NCBI RefSeq assembly: GCF_964355755.1
Contig: NC_092670.1
Coordinates: 38,429,795-38,493,794, forward strand
Direction of reading: 5' to 3'
DNA length: 64,000 nucleotides
Origin: Antedon mediterranea
Lineage: Eukaryota > Echinodermata > Crinoidea > Comatulida > Antedonidae
How positions within the stretch are numbered: position 1 is the first letter of the stretch; each line of letters begins with the position of its first letter. Shown piece by piece: positions 1-50,897 of the stretch. The notes beneath the pieces were generated by a model. It did no database searches. It was not told the DNA's origin and saw nothing but the letters and a program-made list of their open reading frames with translations. The translations under genes were made by a program, and so were the position numbers.

Positions 1-328
1 GTTGAATTGTCGATTTTTTAGATCAATCAATTTTACTGATTACAGATTTCTCGTACAGGCAACTCTCCCAATACTGGACACTTTTCTTTATGCGAGATAT
101 TTCCATTATATATTATGTATTTCACTTAACTCAATACATATTTAAGTGTTTCCCTTAGCCTAAATGTGAATAATGAAAACCTGCAAGGCAGTAGTTACCA
201 TTTACACAGGGTAATACTGTGTATTTAACATCTGAAAACTCTCTCAAGTTTCAAATGTATTACTCTGTGTAAAACGCTTTGATCTTTCTTTGGAAAGGCG
301 CTTAATGATTATCTTTTTTCCTCCATAG
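1..328. other. Intronic sequence upstream of the first visible zinc-finger exon
   Basis: I see no gene, repeat or RNA here. The stretch ends in a pyrimidine-rich tract and a CATAG acceptor at 324-328, so it is probably intron of the zinc-finger gene whose 5' exons lie before the window. Confidence 0.6.
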
Positions 329-414
329 TGCAAACAAAGTTTCAAAAGAGCCGATACCTTCTACCATCGCCAATCCAGTTGCCACCGTAGCACAAAATTT
401 TCAGCTTCCTAACA
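329..414 (+). CDS. Zinc-finger gene, penultimate exon
   Basis: An 86-bp exon between a CATAG acceptor and a GTAAGT donor at 415. Codons run from 330, giving ANKVSKEPIPSTIANPVATV and eight more residues. The last base (414) joins two bases of the next exon to make an Ile codon. The exon is too short to appear as an open frame on its own; frame continuity and splice sites support it. Confidence 0.82.
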
Positions 415-3400
415 GTAAGTCAAATATTATCTTTAGCTTATCAGTGGCTGCTAGATCTCAATAGAGATACAAAATATAATAAGCTAAAAGCTAAATCAAA
501 ACGATAAAGTAAAACAGCCAAAAAAATGAGTAGAGCATTCAGGCAACACTAGCCCTTCATGAGTACAAGTACACTAAATATATATAAATATCATAGTAAA
601 TCCAAAGGCAAATTACCGAAAAAAATGACAATTCTGTAGGTAATACTTAGGTATATAATAATATTATTTTTTTTTTTTCCCTAGTTTCTCCAATTATTCC
701 TGGACGTATTATGTTGTCACCCAATCAGATTCCATTTGCATTTCCATTTCCATATGGTATGTCCCCTTTCCTTCATCCAGCAGCTCAAATGAACTCCCTA
801 CTTTTACACAACCAGATGGAAAATTCATTGCTGAGAATGCAGGTACCTCACGCAGTAAACTCGCAGAATGTTGCCACACTTAGTGTACCAACTGTACACC
901 CCCAGCAGCTGAAAGAATGTGTTCCTCCTCAAGTTGTTACAAACGACACTCCAATCGATCTGACGCAACTCAAACAAGATGAACAGAAAAACAGAAATAA
1001 CTCGCAGATTCTGCAGCAGCAACCTCTGCCACAACTTAATGGCAGACCAGAGGCTGTAAATCCGATGGTGTTAGATCCGAAACAAGTGAAGTCAAAGACG
1101 TCGATACTTTGGCCGATGGCGAGACTTTACCATCGAGGCGAACGTCATGCTGAGGAATTAACCAGTGAACAGTTTGAGAGACAGCAAGCTGATGCTGCAC
1201 TTAGACAACTCACAGCACAACATCAACTTATGTTTGCATCAATGAATAAACAGCAAGAGTTGTTTCCAGTTACAAGCTTACAATCAACTGCAACTCAAGA
1301 ACCGATTGTGTTTCAGACTCCAACTTCATCAATACCATCTCACCAGAACCAGTTTGTAGGTCACATGCCAGATAGCTTGCCACCTAATATCCAGCATATT
1401 TTGAATAGTGAAGGTGCATTTTCCCCCCAAACACCGTCTTTGGACTTATCTCCACAGCCTAGGACGTTAATGCCGCAAACCGGGTCGTCCATGCCCCAAA
1501 CTGGCACGATATCTCCCAAAAGCGGCACATTATCGCCCCAACCTGTGGTCTTATTGCCTCACCCTGAGACTTTATCGCCCCAAACTTGCCCCAACATTGA
1601 CATTATGTCTAATTCTGATGTAAAGATTTATTCTTTCTCGCGTCAAGATAGTAAAAGATCTTTGAATAATATCATAAGCCGTCTTAGAGAAAAGGTTACT
1701 GAAGACACGCCAGCAAATTCTACCGGTGAATCCAATATAAAGAATGGAAAAAATGGTTATAGCAAAATGTACTCGCCTATCGATTTAACGGTGAAGAACG
1801 CGAATCAGGTTGTGACAATTATGAAAGTAGTTGAACAGCAAGATGAACACACAACAACAACAAAACTGATGATAGAGCTCCCTCCAAAGGAATACCATTC
1901 AAGAAAGAACTCGGCATCATCCAAAGAGTCGCGACAAATTGTCCTGAAAGTTGTCCAAAAGAAGGGGAAGGAAAGCAATTGCCAAATCCCAATGAAGGAT
2001 GATACAGTTGGCAAACTAAAAGAAGATGATTCAGTGTGTGAGGACATGCCACTGGATTTGTCAGTACGTGAAGAAAAGTGGGTTCATACCAATGGAACTA
2101 CTGACTCCGGTATTGAAAAGAGAGGTGATTGGGATGATCTTTACTCTTCAGAAGTGTTCAACGCTTCTTCGTCTTACAGCAAGCAGCTGTACCAGCTTCC
2201 ACTTGCAAGGAATTCCTCTCAAAAAGATGAGATTAGCTATGACATTCTACAGATGTTGTCTAGCCATGATAATCCCACGCAACTGTTGGAGGATCAAGAC
2301 TTCACCCGTAGGCTTTTTAAGTTTGTTGGGACTTGTCATGCATCATCGTGCAAAGTGTTCAATTCTTCTGGTGAACAAGAAGTACCTGACGAGGCTCTTG
2401 ACCTTAGCACAAATGGCGTAACGATTCCATATTCGGCAAAAGATTGTAACCCTCAGGAGAGAGGAGACCAACAATTGATGACAACTTCTCAAGAACCAGA
2501 ACAGAAAACTACCGGTGATAAAAGCAAGAATTGGAAAAAGTATAGCATGACGTTTGACAAACGGCTGAGAGTTTTACATGCTAAAGAAGCTGCTTTGTTC
2601 TATGAAACCATCTACAACTTTCAGATGCCAGAAGGCAAGATGGATGAATCCTATCTGCTGAAGAACTTTTCAATTCAAAAAGTTCGTCTTGAAGGTGTTC
2701 CAGATCAGTCTGTCTATTTCTGTAACAAATGTGTCAAGACCTTAAAAGATGTAAATAGTGCACTAGAGCATGTGAAGAAGCACTGCGAAAGAAAGCGTTA
2801 CAAGTGCAACCAATGTTCTAAGACGTACTCGTCTGTTGGTATGATAGAAAGCCACGTCGAGCAGTACGTACCACTTAATGAAAAAAAGTTGGAGTGCGAT
2901 GTCTGCAAGAAAAAGTTTGCATTCCGAGGGTCTTTAATGATGCATTTGAAATTAGTGCATCGTGATATGGAAGTAGTCCGTTGCAACTTATGCCATAAGG
3001 AGATAAAACGACACTATCTCAACACGCATATGAAACGCCATCGCAACGAGCGACCCCACAAGTGTAGCATTTGCGGAAAAGGCTTTGTTGCGAAAAAAGT
3101 GCTTACCACGCATTTGAGTATCCACACGGGTTATAAACCGTACAAGTGTCAGTATTGCGGCAGACGTTTCACCGTCAAGAGCAACATGCAGCTTCATGAG
3201 CGCACGCATACCGGTGATCGACCATTCATCTGCAACGTCTGCGGAAAAGATTTTATCAATCGTGGAACGCTGAAGGGACACATGCTTACACGCCATCACA
3301 TCAATCTCGGCAAGGTTCATAAGTGTCGTCATTGCACGGACAGCTTCACCAGATTGAAGACACTGGTTGAGCACATGGAAAAAGCGCATAAGCATCTTTA

Positions 3401-3473
3401 CAGGAAAGACAACGCGACAACGCCAGAATCTCGCCCACAAGAGGAAGAGTTAATCCAAGATGGTGCAAAGTAA
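329..3473 (+). CDS. C2H2 zinc-finger protein with CtBP-type motifs (5' partial, two exons: 329-414, 685-3473)
   Basis: Probable DNA-binding transcriptional regulator, likely a CtBP-recruiting repressor. About 957 codons are visible. Numbering from the methionine codon at 711, eight C2H2 fingers occupy residues 671-893. Fingers 5-7 are joined by TGYKP and TGDRP linkers typical of DNA-binding arrays. Finger 2 has Tyr in place of the last zinc-binding His, and finger 4 has an 11-residue spacing. Four PxDL-type motifs precede the fingers: PIDLT near 80, PIDLT near 355, PLDLS near 446 and ALDLS near 561. PxDLS is the established CtBP-binding motif. Residues about 238-292 are a degenerate Pro-Gln-Thr repeat, and the N-terminal part is Gln-rich. 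The frame is open upstream of Met-711 through the acceptor at 684 and continues in phase into exon 329-414, so Met-711 is probably internal. The stop is TAA at 3471-3473. I cannot assign an orthologue. The next gene is convergent. Confidence 0.9.
685..3473 (+). CDS. Zinc-finger gene, terminal coding exon
   Basis: The exon follows a long T-rich tract and CCCTAG acceptor (679-684). It is open from 687 to TAA at 3471-3473 and carries all CtBP-type motifs and all eight zinc fingers on a single exon, which is common for C2H2 genes. Confidence 0.93.
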
Positions 3474-4061
3474 AAAACTAACAAATTTGCTTTTCATCAT
3501 CAAAACAAGCTCATATTGGTCAGTAACTTTTTTCATTTTTTTGTTTTTTATTGTTTACATTCCAACAATGTATTAAGAAGGGCATTAGAATTTTAGGTTG
3601 TTTTATTACAACTCCCACATTTTTGTGCATAGTCTAGATCTGCCATATTTTGTAGTTAGAATGTAAAGAATCCAAAGGCATTAAGTTGAATTTTAAAATT
3701 AAATTAAATTGGTCTCCTGCTTAAACCTGATTCACACGTACACAAATGTAACAAATTGTTACAGGTATATCTCCCAAGATAATATCATATCGTGTTAAAT
3801 CGCTTTCACACACATTCGCTGAAAAAAATAGCTGCTTACACGCATATAAGTATTCAGCATACTGTGCTTGATGTATCCTACATCGATGAGATATTTCTCT
3901 CCAAATCCTGCCGACTTTTTCCAAGATGCACCTACCAATGTAACAATTTGATTATTTTACGTGTGAATACGTCTCAAAGAAATACAAGGTTCTTTTTAAT
4001 GAAAATATCTGAGTCTCAACTTCTCATCTATTGACTACATTGTCAATTTATTTGCAATAAA
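3474..4061 (+). promoter_or_regulatory. Probable 3' UTR of the zinc-finger gene with polyadenylation signal
   Basis: AT-rich noncoding sequence follows the stop codon. The first good AATAAA on this strand is at 4056-4061, about 580 bases after the stop. Another lies at 4917-4922, so the UTR could be longer. No transcript evidence is available here. Confidence 0.45.
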
Positions 4062-6718
4062 CCATCATTTCAAACTGAAGGCATTAAGTAATGGCATTAT
4101 CCTGCATTGAACATTGTTATATTGCGGCAGTATTTTTTTATAAACGTTATTTATTACGTATTATTAAATCATTTTATAAAATCGAGTAGTAAGTTTTATT
4201 TTATTAATGGACATAAAAATGTAATTGAAACGAAGTTTGTTTTTAACAGTTTTTGTTGAAAGAAATTTTATTATTTAGTTTTTAAAAGTATAATTGTGGA
4301 TATTAAGGAATATACCAATTTTGCTATAGATTGTTATTGTTTATGTAAAAATTGCTATAAAGAAATTGTCATCTTTATGTTTTACGTGGTATAAAGTGTA
4401 ATTATCAGGTTGTATACATTTTTTTCCTATAATTTTTATCTGCCTAGAAGGTAGGTATATATTAGCAGTTTGTAGTTTATTTTGTAAGTAATGTTAAAAT
4501 AGGGAAACATTGTCAATGTTACAAACACAGGCACGTAGAGAGTTAGGAGGAAACCTTTTATTTAACTTGGGAACTTACTTGGTCGCTTATTTCGCTTTTT
4601 TAAGGGATCATGTCAAACTTATTCTACTGCAGATACTGCAGTAATTACACTTTTTACTGCAGTAATATATTTTCATAGTTTGTTTCAAAGTTTATGAGGC
4701 AATCGCTACATTTTGTGTGATCACTCAAAACTTGTGTTGAACAAAATATAGTTACTGCAGTAAGGGTTTTTTTTACTGCAGTAATATATTTTCATAGTTT
4801 GTTTTAATGTTGAAGTTTATGAGGCAGTCACTACATTGTGTATGATCACCAAAAGCTTGCTAAATTATTGCATAAACAAGAACAAAATATAGTTATTACT
4901 GCAGTAACTGCATTAGAATAAATGTTGACTGTATTATGCTAGTTGTTGTTTTGTATGGCTTGCAGCTGATGAAAGTAAGAATTTAAAATGTTTGAACAAA
5001 TTTGAAACCGAAACAAAAATATTTGTAATTTGGTAAACTATTTGCCAAACGTAGTTAAGGTATTAGAAGGTAAATAGTTTTTAAATATTTTGTTATGATT
5101 GGAAATGAATATTAATAGTGTATTGAATTTAGAGAGGCATTGTAACAATACCATATTGGAATCTACACCTACCTCGTGTATTGAAATATTATATTTTGGT
5201 TTATCAAGTGCATTAATAACTATTAGTAATTTTATTTTATGAAATAATGATAATTTTACCCCTTTTTGATTTGATTGGTTTTAATTATACCATTTTTGCA
5301 ATTCCTATGCCAGCAATGTGTTGTCAACGTCAAGCTTCCTTGATAACCATGACAACACTTGATTGGAAATGATGCATGCGCGGTACAGTAGGCATGTATG
5401 TTGTGCATTGATTGCGAAATGGGAAAACTACTATGACAACTTACTTACACATTTTGTTTTTTATTTTTATTGTAGTATTATAATAATATTCTTTTGCTGA
5501 TGTAATTAGCCTCTAGTATTACAATGCATTCCTTATCTTGGCCAGTAAGAACATTCTTTTGATAGTATTTAATGTTCCATTGTATTCTCCTGTTCCTCAG
5601 TCCATTTTTTTCTGTCTGTTTACCAAATATGGGAATTTAATAATAATAATTACTTAAGTACTACTGAAACTTCAAAAAGAAATAGTTTATAATACCATGG
5701 GCTAACATTTTATTTGATTCTCAAAAGTTTATATATATATTTTTTAAAGCTTTTTCCTGGTTAATACCACAAAGCTTGTCTACAAGACAACTTATATATT
5801 TTAATTATGTGTGTGATATATCAGAAAAATGATATTTATTTTTAGAAATCCCATTTTTATTTTGGAATTTTTTTTTTAACAAGCCTGGGACCAAACCAAA
5901 CGTAAGGAAATTATAAATAAGGACAGTAATAGCCAATATAATCTGAAATGAATAGTTACTTACTTCAATATTAATAGTTTCCAGTGCCAGTATAATAATT
6001 TTTTAATATGAACCCACTGCACATTGCATCTGAACAGGTAAATTAATTGTGGTACTTAACTATTTAGAATGGTTGCTTGGTAAGATATCAAATATATTGC
6101 CATAGCAACCAAGCAATACAATATTCATCCAGTAGGTTATAATGATTGATAATGATGACATTAAAGTTTGGGCCATTTTTACCCGGAAAAAAAGGTTCCT
6201 TTTTTAGGGTAAAAGTGAAGTTGGGTAAATGATTTGTATAAAAAGTGCATTTGAGTCTATTGGTGTTGGGTTTATTTCGCAAAGTTGGTTTATAAGGTGT
6301 CCTTTATATACTTTACATTTCGGTGGTGGGCTTATTATTTTATCAGAGGTGGACTTATATTCGATTCATGTAAGTGCACGTTTAATTTAGTGTACACGGT
6401 TTTAGTGTAGCTATTTACCGTCTTTTAAGGCCAGTATTTATTTAAATTTTTGGGTTGTTGAAATTAGGTAAGTTTTATGTTTATTTGATCGTACACCCGT
6501 GTACGCTTTATGATAAAATGGAAGTTCAATTTAGTTTTGTATAACATAGTGCATCTGATGGGCATTTGTATTGTGTATAAATAATTTAATAATCGGAAGT
6601 AAATTAATAATTTTTGTTTAGTGCAAAAAGATTCTTCACACCCTACCTAAATAAATGTGATATAAACATTGTAACCAATTTTGATTGGCAAGGAAGAATT
6701 CTTATTGGTCAATGCTGG
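4062..6718. other. Intergenic AT-rich sequence
   Basis: No convincing gene is seen. Apart from the ACTGCAGT repeats at 4624-4912, it holds only AT-rich unique-looking sequence. A small inverted repeat (GGTTGCTTGG against CCAAGCAA) lies near 6071-6116. Confidence 0.5.
4624..4912. repeat. Tandem duplication with ACTGCAGT palindromes
   Basis: Two diverged copies of a unit containing ATATATTTTCATAGTTTG, a TTTATGAGGCA block, a TGATCA block and an AACAAAATATAGTTA block. Each is bordered by the palindrome ACTGCAGT, which occurs about five times in the interval. Confidence 0.7.
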
Positions 6719-6965
6719 TACACTATATATGGATGTACTACACCATATATGGATGTACTACACCATATATGGATGTACTACACCATATATGGATGTACTA
6801 CACCATATATGGATGTACTACACCATATATGGATGTACTACACCATATATGGATGTACTACACCATATATGGATGTACTACACCATATATGGGTGTACTA
6901 CACCATATATGGGTGTACTACACCATATATGGATGGACAACACCATATATGGATGTACTAGACAT
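6719..6965 (+). repeat. 20-bp minisatellite made of CArG boxes
   Basis: Twelve near-identical 20-bp units, CACCATATATGGATGTACTA, run from 6721 to 6960. Eleven contain an exact CCATATATGG, which fits the SRF/MADS-box consensus CC(A/T)6GG; the first unit has CTATATATGG. Unit differences are single bases (GGGTGTACTA, GGATGGACAA). All frames are open through the array because 20 bp shifts frame at each unit; this is not evidence of a gene. Confidence 0.95.
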
Positions 6966-7655
6966 AGTGTACTACTACAATAGTTCCCTTCAAACTGTAT
7001 AGAGCCACTTATTCTCTTGATTGGTGGCACTGTTGTTGCAGCTAATGTCTGCTTTGCTGGCAGTAAAGAAGTGTAAAATAATAAATGCTTAATTTTTCAT
7101 GAGATTGGAAAGAAATTATTGTTAAAAATTATATAAACAAAATATTTGCATCAGCAGCTGTTGTGGGCAATTAATTGTGGATGCTTTCGTTTTGTGACAA
7201 CTGTCGCTTTCCACCGCGGCACAGTTGTGACGGTTTGACACATCTATTGGCCTGACAGGTCTTCGTTCGTCGCAATTCGAAAGATCCCGAAATGTGTGTG
7301 TACACCGTAGTAGTATAAGCTAAGATGTATTTGTAAAAAATGGGCATTTTTTCGAGAAGAACCATTAATAAATGTAATAATGATAAGGGTCAATGTGCTA
7401 CCTCCACTAGAACATTATGTGATTTGTATTAATGTCAAAAGCGTTCAATGGAATAAATTGTTTGCCAGTATACTAACAAGTACTGTACATGTTTCCTAGT
7501 GTTTTATAGTCACATGTTTTTATAACAACATTTAAAAAATATTTTGCTCATTTTTCTGAAAGTTCCTATAAAATATATTATGGTTCCACACATGTTGCAT
7601 TATGATATAGGAACCAGTTATGTAAACCATAGAAGGGTCTGAATTTTCCCATTGT
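6966..7655. other. Intergenic, nothing recognised
   Basis: A short open frame on the minus strand at 7171-7365 shows no family features. I see no RNA gene or element ends. Confidence 0.4.
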
Positions 7656-7659
7656 TCAA

Positions 7660-8095
7660 AAATGTCCCTGTACTTTAGTTCAGAGAAATTTTTACTATAC
7701 TATAATTGACATGCATATAATTGACATGCACAGAATCAAATAATGTGTTCCGCGCATGTTATCTTAACTTATTTTTAAATGTCGATATGTTGGCAATTTT
7801 CCACCTTTTTATTTGCTGACGTATCTGGTTGCTATATCATAATATGAAAAGCGCAGAATCACATATACTCTGCGTATGTTACCTCAACAAATTTATAAAA
7901 TCTAGTATTTTGGCTTCAAAAAATCCCTGTACTATAGTACAGGAAAATTGCCAAATTTAGAACCTTTTATTTTTTGGAATCAAATATGTTCTGCACATTT
8001 TATCGCAATACAAGTTTTAAAAAGTTGATATTTTGGAAAATTTTCTAAAAATTTACTGTACTATAGTACAGGAAAATTTTTGAAAAATGGGAAAC
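7660..8095. repeat. Degenerate tandem repeat with CTGTACTATAGTACAG palindromes
   Basis: A unit of roughly 125-150 bp is repeated about three times. Each has a CAGAATCA-type start, a GTTATC/GTTACC block, a TATTTTGG block and the palindrome CTGTACTATAGTACAG (exact near 7925-7940; TACTGTACTATAGTACAG near 8049-8066; degenerate near 7670). Confidence 0.65.
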
Positions 8096-8099
8096 AGAA

Positions 8100-8555
8100 T
8101 GCAATTGAAATTCTGTATAGATGTATTGATAGATAGATGTAAAGAAGTCTTGATGACTTGCAATAGTCTGTTAGACTCATTCTAGTGACAGCTAAAGAAT
8201 CAGAGGGGGGTGAGATAACGTACCCTTGATCCCATGAATCGTATACTTGTTAACAACAAAATGCAATTGAAATTTATTCTATATTGTTCATCTGAATTTT
8301 AATCACCCTTATGTTTGTAGCACAGCAAGCCTTCATATGAAATAATACTTTAAATTGATATTACTTTTATATATTTTCACAAATTGCGCATTCAGCCTGT
8401 CACAAGAAAGAAACAAACCAGAGTGGTTTAATTTCTCTCATCAAATCTATTTTAGACTTAAACTACTGTACTACAGTACCTATAATTCTGTGTGCCATTT
8501 GAGACACAGAATGATGTCCTCACGGCCTTTGTACCACCAAATTTGTACAAGTAGA
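8100..8555. other. Intergenic, nothing recognised
   Basis: AT-rich sequence with no supported gene. A short plus-strand open frame (8355-8591) runs into the adjacent minisatellite and shows no recognisable domain. Confidence 0.4.
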
Positions 8556-8558
8556 AAC

Positions 8559-8703
8559 AGGCTTATTCCTAATAACTGGGCTTATTTCTAATAACTGGGC
8601 TTATTCCTAATAACTAGGCTTATTCCTAATAACTGGGCTTATTCCTAATAACTAGGCTTATTCCTAATAACTAGGCTTATTCATAATAACTGGGCTTATT
8701 CCT
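8559..8703 (+). repeat. 18-bp minisatellite
   Basis: About eight units of GGCTTATTCCTAATAACT with G/A alternation at the junction (ACTGGG or ACTAGG) and a few substitutions (TTTCTAAT, TTCATAAT). Confidence 0.92.
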
Positions 8704-9078
8704 GAATTTTATGGTAATTATATATCTATGTCAGCATATTACTAAGCAGTTTATCAGTTAAAATGTATTACATCAATTTAAAAAGTGACAACAAGTAAAA
8801 CCAACTAGATTTAATTAAAATCAAGGTATGACCATGGAGTAATTACTCTGACAATTGTATGACAATTAATTATAGTACTTTATAAACAAATGTAACTTTA
8901 AAAAAAAAAACAATAACAATTTAATAAATATTGCTATAAAAACGTTATAAATTACTATAATATTACATATTTGATTTTTAAAATAGTACAGATAGGTACA
9001 TATGGTACGTCAGAACAGGAACAATTTAAAGATGTTCCATTGTGTGTTCAGATAAATGTTAATTTTGATTCCAACTAA

Positions 9079-9858
9079 ATGGATGTAGGCTATGTAATAT
9101 TGACCAATCCCAAGGCATAGATCATCCCAAATGCTGCATGTGATTGGTCAAATTACTATGATGCGAAACATGGATATATGCTATGTAATATTGACCAATC
9201 ACAAGGAACAGATCATCCCAAATGCTGCATGTGATTGGTCAAATTACTATGATGCGAAACATGGATATATGCTATGTAATATTGACCAATCACAAGAGAT
9301 CATCCCAAATGCTGCATGTGATTGGTCAAATTACTATGATGCGAAACATGGATATATGCTATGTAATATTGACCAATCACAAGGAACAGATCATCCCAAA
9401 TGCTGGGTGTGATTGGTCAAATTACTAGGATGCAAAACATGGATATATGCTATGTAATATTGACCAATCACAAGGAACAGATCATCCCAAATGCTGCGTG
9501 TGATTGGTCAAATTACTAGGATGCAAAACATGGATATATGCTATGTAATATTGACCAATCACAAGGAACAGATCATCCTAAATGCTGCGTGTGATTGGTC
9601 AAATTACTAGGATGCAAAACATGGATATAGGCTATGTAATATTGACCAATCACAAGGAACAGATCATCCCAAATGCTGCGTGTGATTGGTCAAATTACTA
9701 GGATGCAAAACATGGATATAGGCTATGTAATATTGACCAATCACAAGGAACAGATCATCCCAAATGCTGCGTGTGATTGGTCAAATTACTAGGATGCAAA
9801 ACATGGATATAGGCTACATAAAATTGACCAATCACAAGGAACAGATCATCCCAAATGT
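9079..9858 (+). repeat. 91-bp satellite with paired CCAAT boxes
   Basis: About nine tandem units; the period is 91 bp by the distance between equal starts at 9131 and 9222, and the copy beginning near 9309 lacks four bases. Each unit has TTGACCAATCACA and, 25-30 bases on, the inverted form TGTGATTGGTCAA, an inverted pair of CCAAT boxes. Units fall into subfamilies (TGCTGCATG with ACTATGATGCG against TGCTGCGTG with ACTAGGATGCA), suggesting stepwise amplification. Short open frames in it are repeat artefacts. The CCAAT pair and spacer resemble the core of MITE-B. Confidence 0.93.
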
Positions 9859-10061
9859 ACCAATAAACAAATCATCTCACATGTACATCATTGTGTTATT
9901 GTCGAGAACCAAGCTTCTCAGAAAACAACATAAAAAAGCTGTTGTCAAAATCATCACAATATGAAAATGTACTGCTTTGGGACACCCTATTATTAAGAAG
10001 ACACTTTCTATGAAACACTACGGCTGACTCATTCAGGGGATAGGCCTACTGTGTTGAGTTT

Positions 10062-10062
<1 letters not shown>

Positions 10063-10133
<71 letters not shown>
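10063..10133 (+). repeat. (AAT)n microsatellite
   Basis: Nearly uninterrupted AAT trinucleotides with one TTA break near 10097. Confidence 0.95.
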
Positions 10134-10209
10134 CTACTGTATTTCATGTACTTCATGTAAAGCCAAGGGTAGTAAGTTTGAGACAACAGAGAATAGTATT
10201 GTCAACTTT

Positions 10210-10537
10210 AAGCTATGTCTACACTATCAATCTTTATGTGACAAAAAATCTAATGTGCCCATATATGGACATGATGATGTCACATCACTACTATATTTGG
10301 GCATATCACTACTATATTTGGGCATATCACTACCATATTTGGGCATATCACTACTATATTTGGGCATATCACTACTATATTTGGGCATATCACTACTATA
10401 TTTGGGCATATCACTACCATATTTGGGCATATCACTACTATATTTGGGCATATCACTACCATATTTGGGCATATCACTACCATATTTGGGCATATCACTA
10501 CCATATTTGGGCATATCACTACCATATTTGGGCTTTA
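10210..10537. mobile_element. MITE-A copy 1 with internal 21-bp minisatellite
   Basis: The left end (AAGCTATGTCTACACTATCA, then TTATGTGACAAAAAA and CCATATATGG) matches other MITE-A copies. The block CATATCACTACCATATTTGG, present once or twice elsewhere, is repeated 12 times here at 21-bp spacing. Six units have CCATATTTGG and six CTATATTTGG. The usual right end is missing after 10537. Open frames on both strands across the array come from its 21-bp (seven-codon) period. Confidence 0.92.
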
Positions 10538-10545
10538 CAGTTTGA

Positions 10546-11602
10546 AAACAGTACTTAAATAACCTATACATTCTCTCAACAAATAATTTATAAAATACAC
10601 TTTCCTAAAATATTTTTCCTTCTAAAATATTATTAGTATAGAAATAATCATTATGTACATATATATCTATATACATTATTTACATATCATTTAAATGCAC
10701 ACTACATCATCATTCTATAAAACCTGTGGAATGTTGTAACTACAGTATGAAGATCACACTAACATGTGGTGTCTTAATTTGGACGGAATATAACTTGTTA
10801 TCATTTAATTTGCATATTACTTAAAATTAATTTTAACTTACGACATTTAACATTTTTACACAGTGTTTCATTTTTTGTGCAATTATGTGTGTGTACATAA
10901 TATATTTTATTGTATATCTATTTATTATTTTACTAATAATTGTCAATCGTCAAGAAGAATTTCTGTTGTTATTTTATGATGATGATGGACAAATAAAGCA
11001 TTTCAGTATTCAGTATTCAGTATTTAACAGTTATTTAAATAAAAATTATAAATCAGATTTTCTAATTAAAATTAAAGTAAATCATAAATATAAAATATCA
11101 TCATAATTAAATAATTCATTTATTTAGGGAAAAGTAAAAATATGTGATTTTTCAATGTAATTTTTCTCTCCGCTTTAATTTATGTTTCATATTATCTAAA
11201 CCTACCAATTAAAATCTTTGTCACTTGGTATATTCCCTTTGAATTAGTGCCATGTTTAATATTTGTTTATTATTGGACATATTAGTGTTAATTTATCGTT
11301 TAAAATCTGAATTCTATCAATGCTTGAAATATTAAATAATAATAATACTGTAATAGCATTTTTAGTAATATTATACTACTGTATTGCTTGGTATAGAGTC
11401 AATATAATTGACTAGAGAGTCAACCATCCAATGTACCATATCTTTATGAATGTACTCACAGCTCAAAAGAGTCCCTCTATTAACAATGGCTCTTCGACCA
11501 TAACAGACTCGCTATCATCATGTTAAAATATATGAACCATACTTTTATTTATAATTACTATCTCTTAGTAAATAATGTTGTCATACTGATATTACTACAT
11601 TT
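10546..11602. other. Intergenic plus kinase-gene 3' UTR
   Basis: AT-rich; no gene is supported. The part nearest 11602 should be 3' UTR of the minus-strand kinase gene. Confidence 0.5.
11544..11549 (-). promoter_or_regulatory. Candidate polyadenylation signal of the DYRK4-like gene
   Basis: AATAAA on the minus strand, about 54 bases after the stop codon at 11603-11605. It is the nearest canonical hexamer, but the real cleavage site is unknown. Confidence 0.4.

Positions 11603-50897
<39,295 letters not shown>

Noticed and set aside
1805-3440. Other-strand and other-frame open frames inside the zinc-finger exon
   Set aside because: Shadows of the long coding frame; no codon or domain support.
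5318-5358. Inverted GTTGTC/GACAAC motif as an RFX X-box
   Set aside because: One arm deviates from the X-box consensus and there is no nearby promoter; too weak to list.
9131-9964. Frames beginning MLHVIGQIT in the 91-bp satellite
   Set aside because: The 91-bp unit changes frame at each repeat, and the products have no relation to known proteins.
10061-10571. Long open frames on both strands over 10061-10571 (poly-Asn and repetitive HYYIWAY-type or KYSSDMP-type proteins)
   Set aside because: They arise from the AAT microsatellite and the 21-bp array, whose period is a multiple of three. No splice sites or domains.
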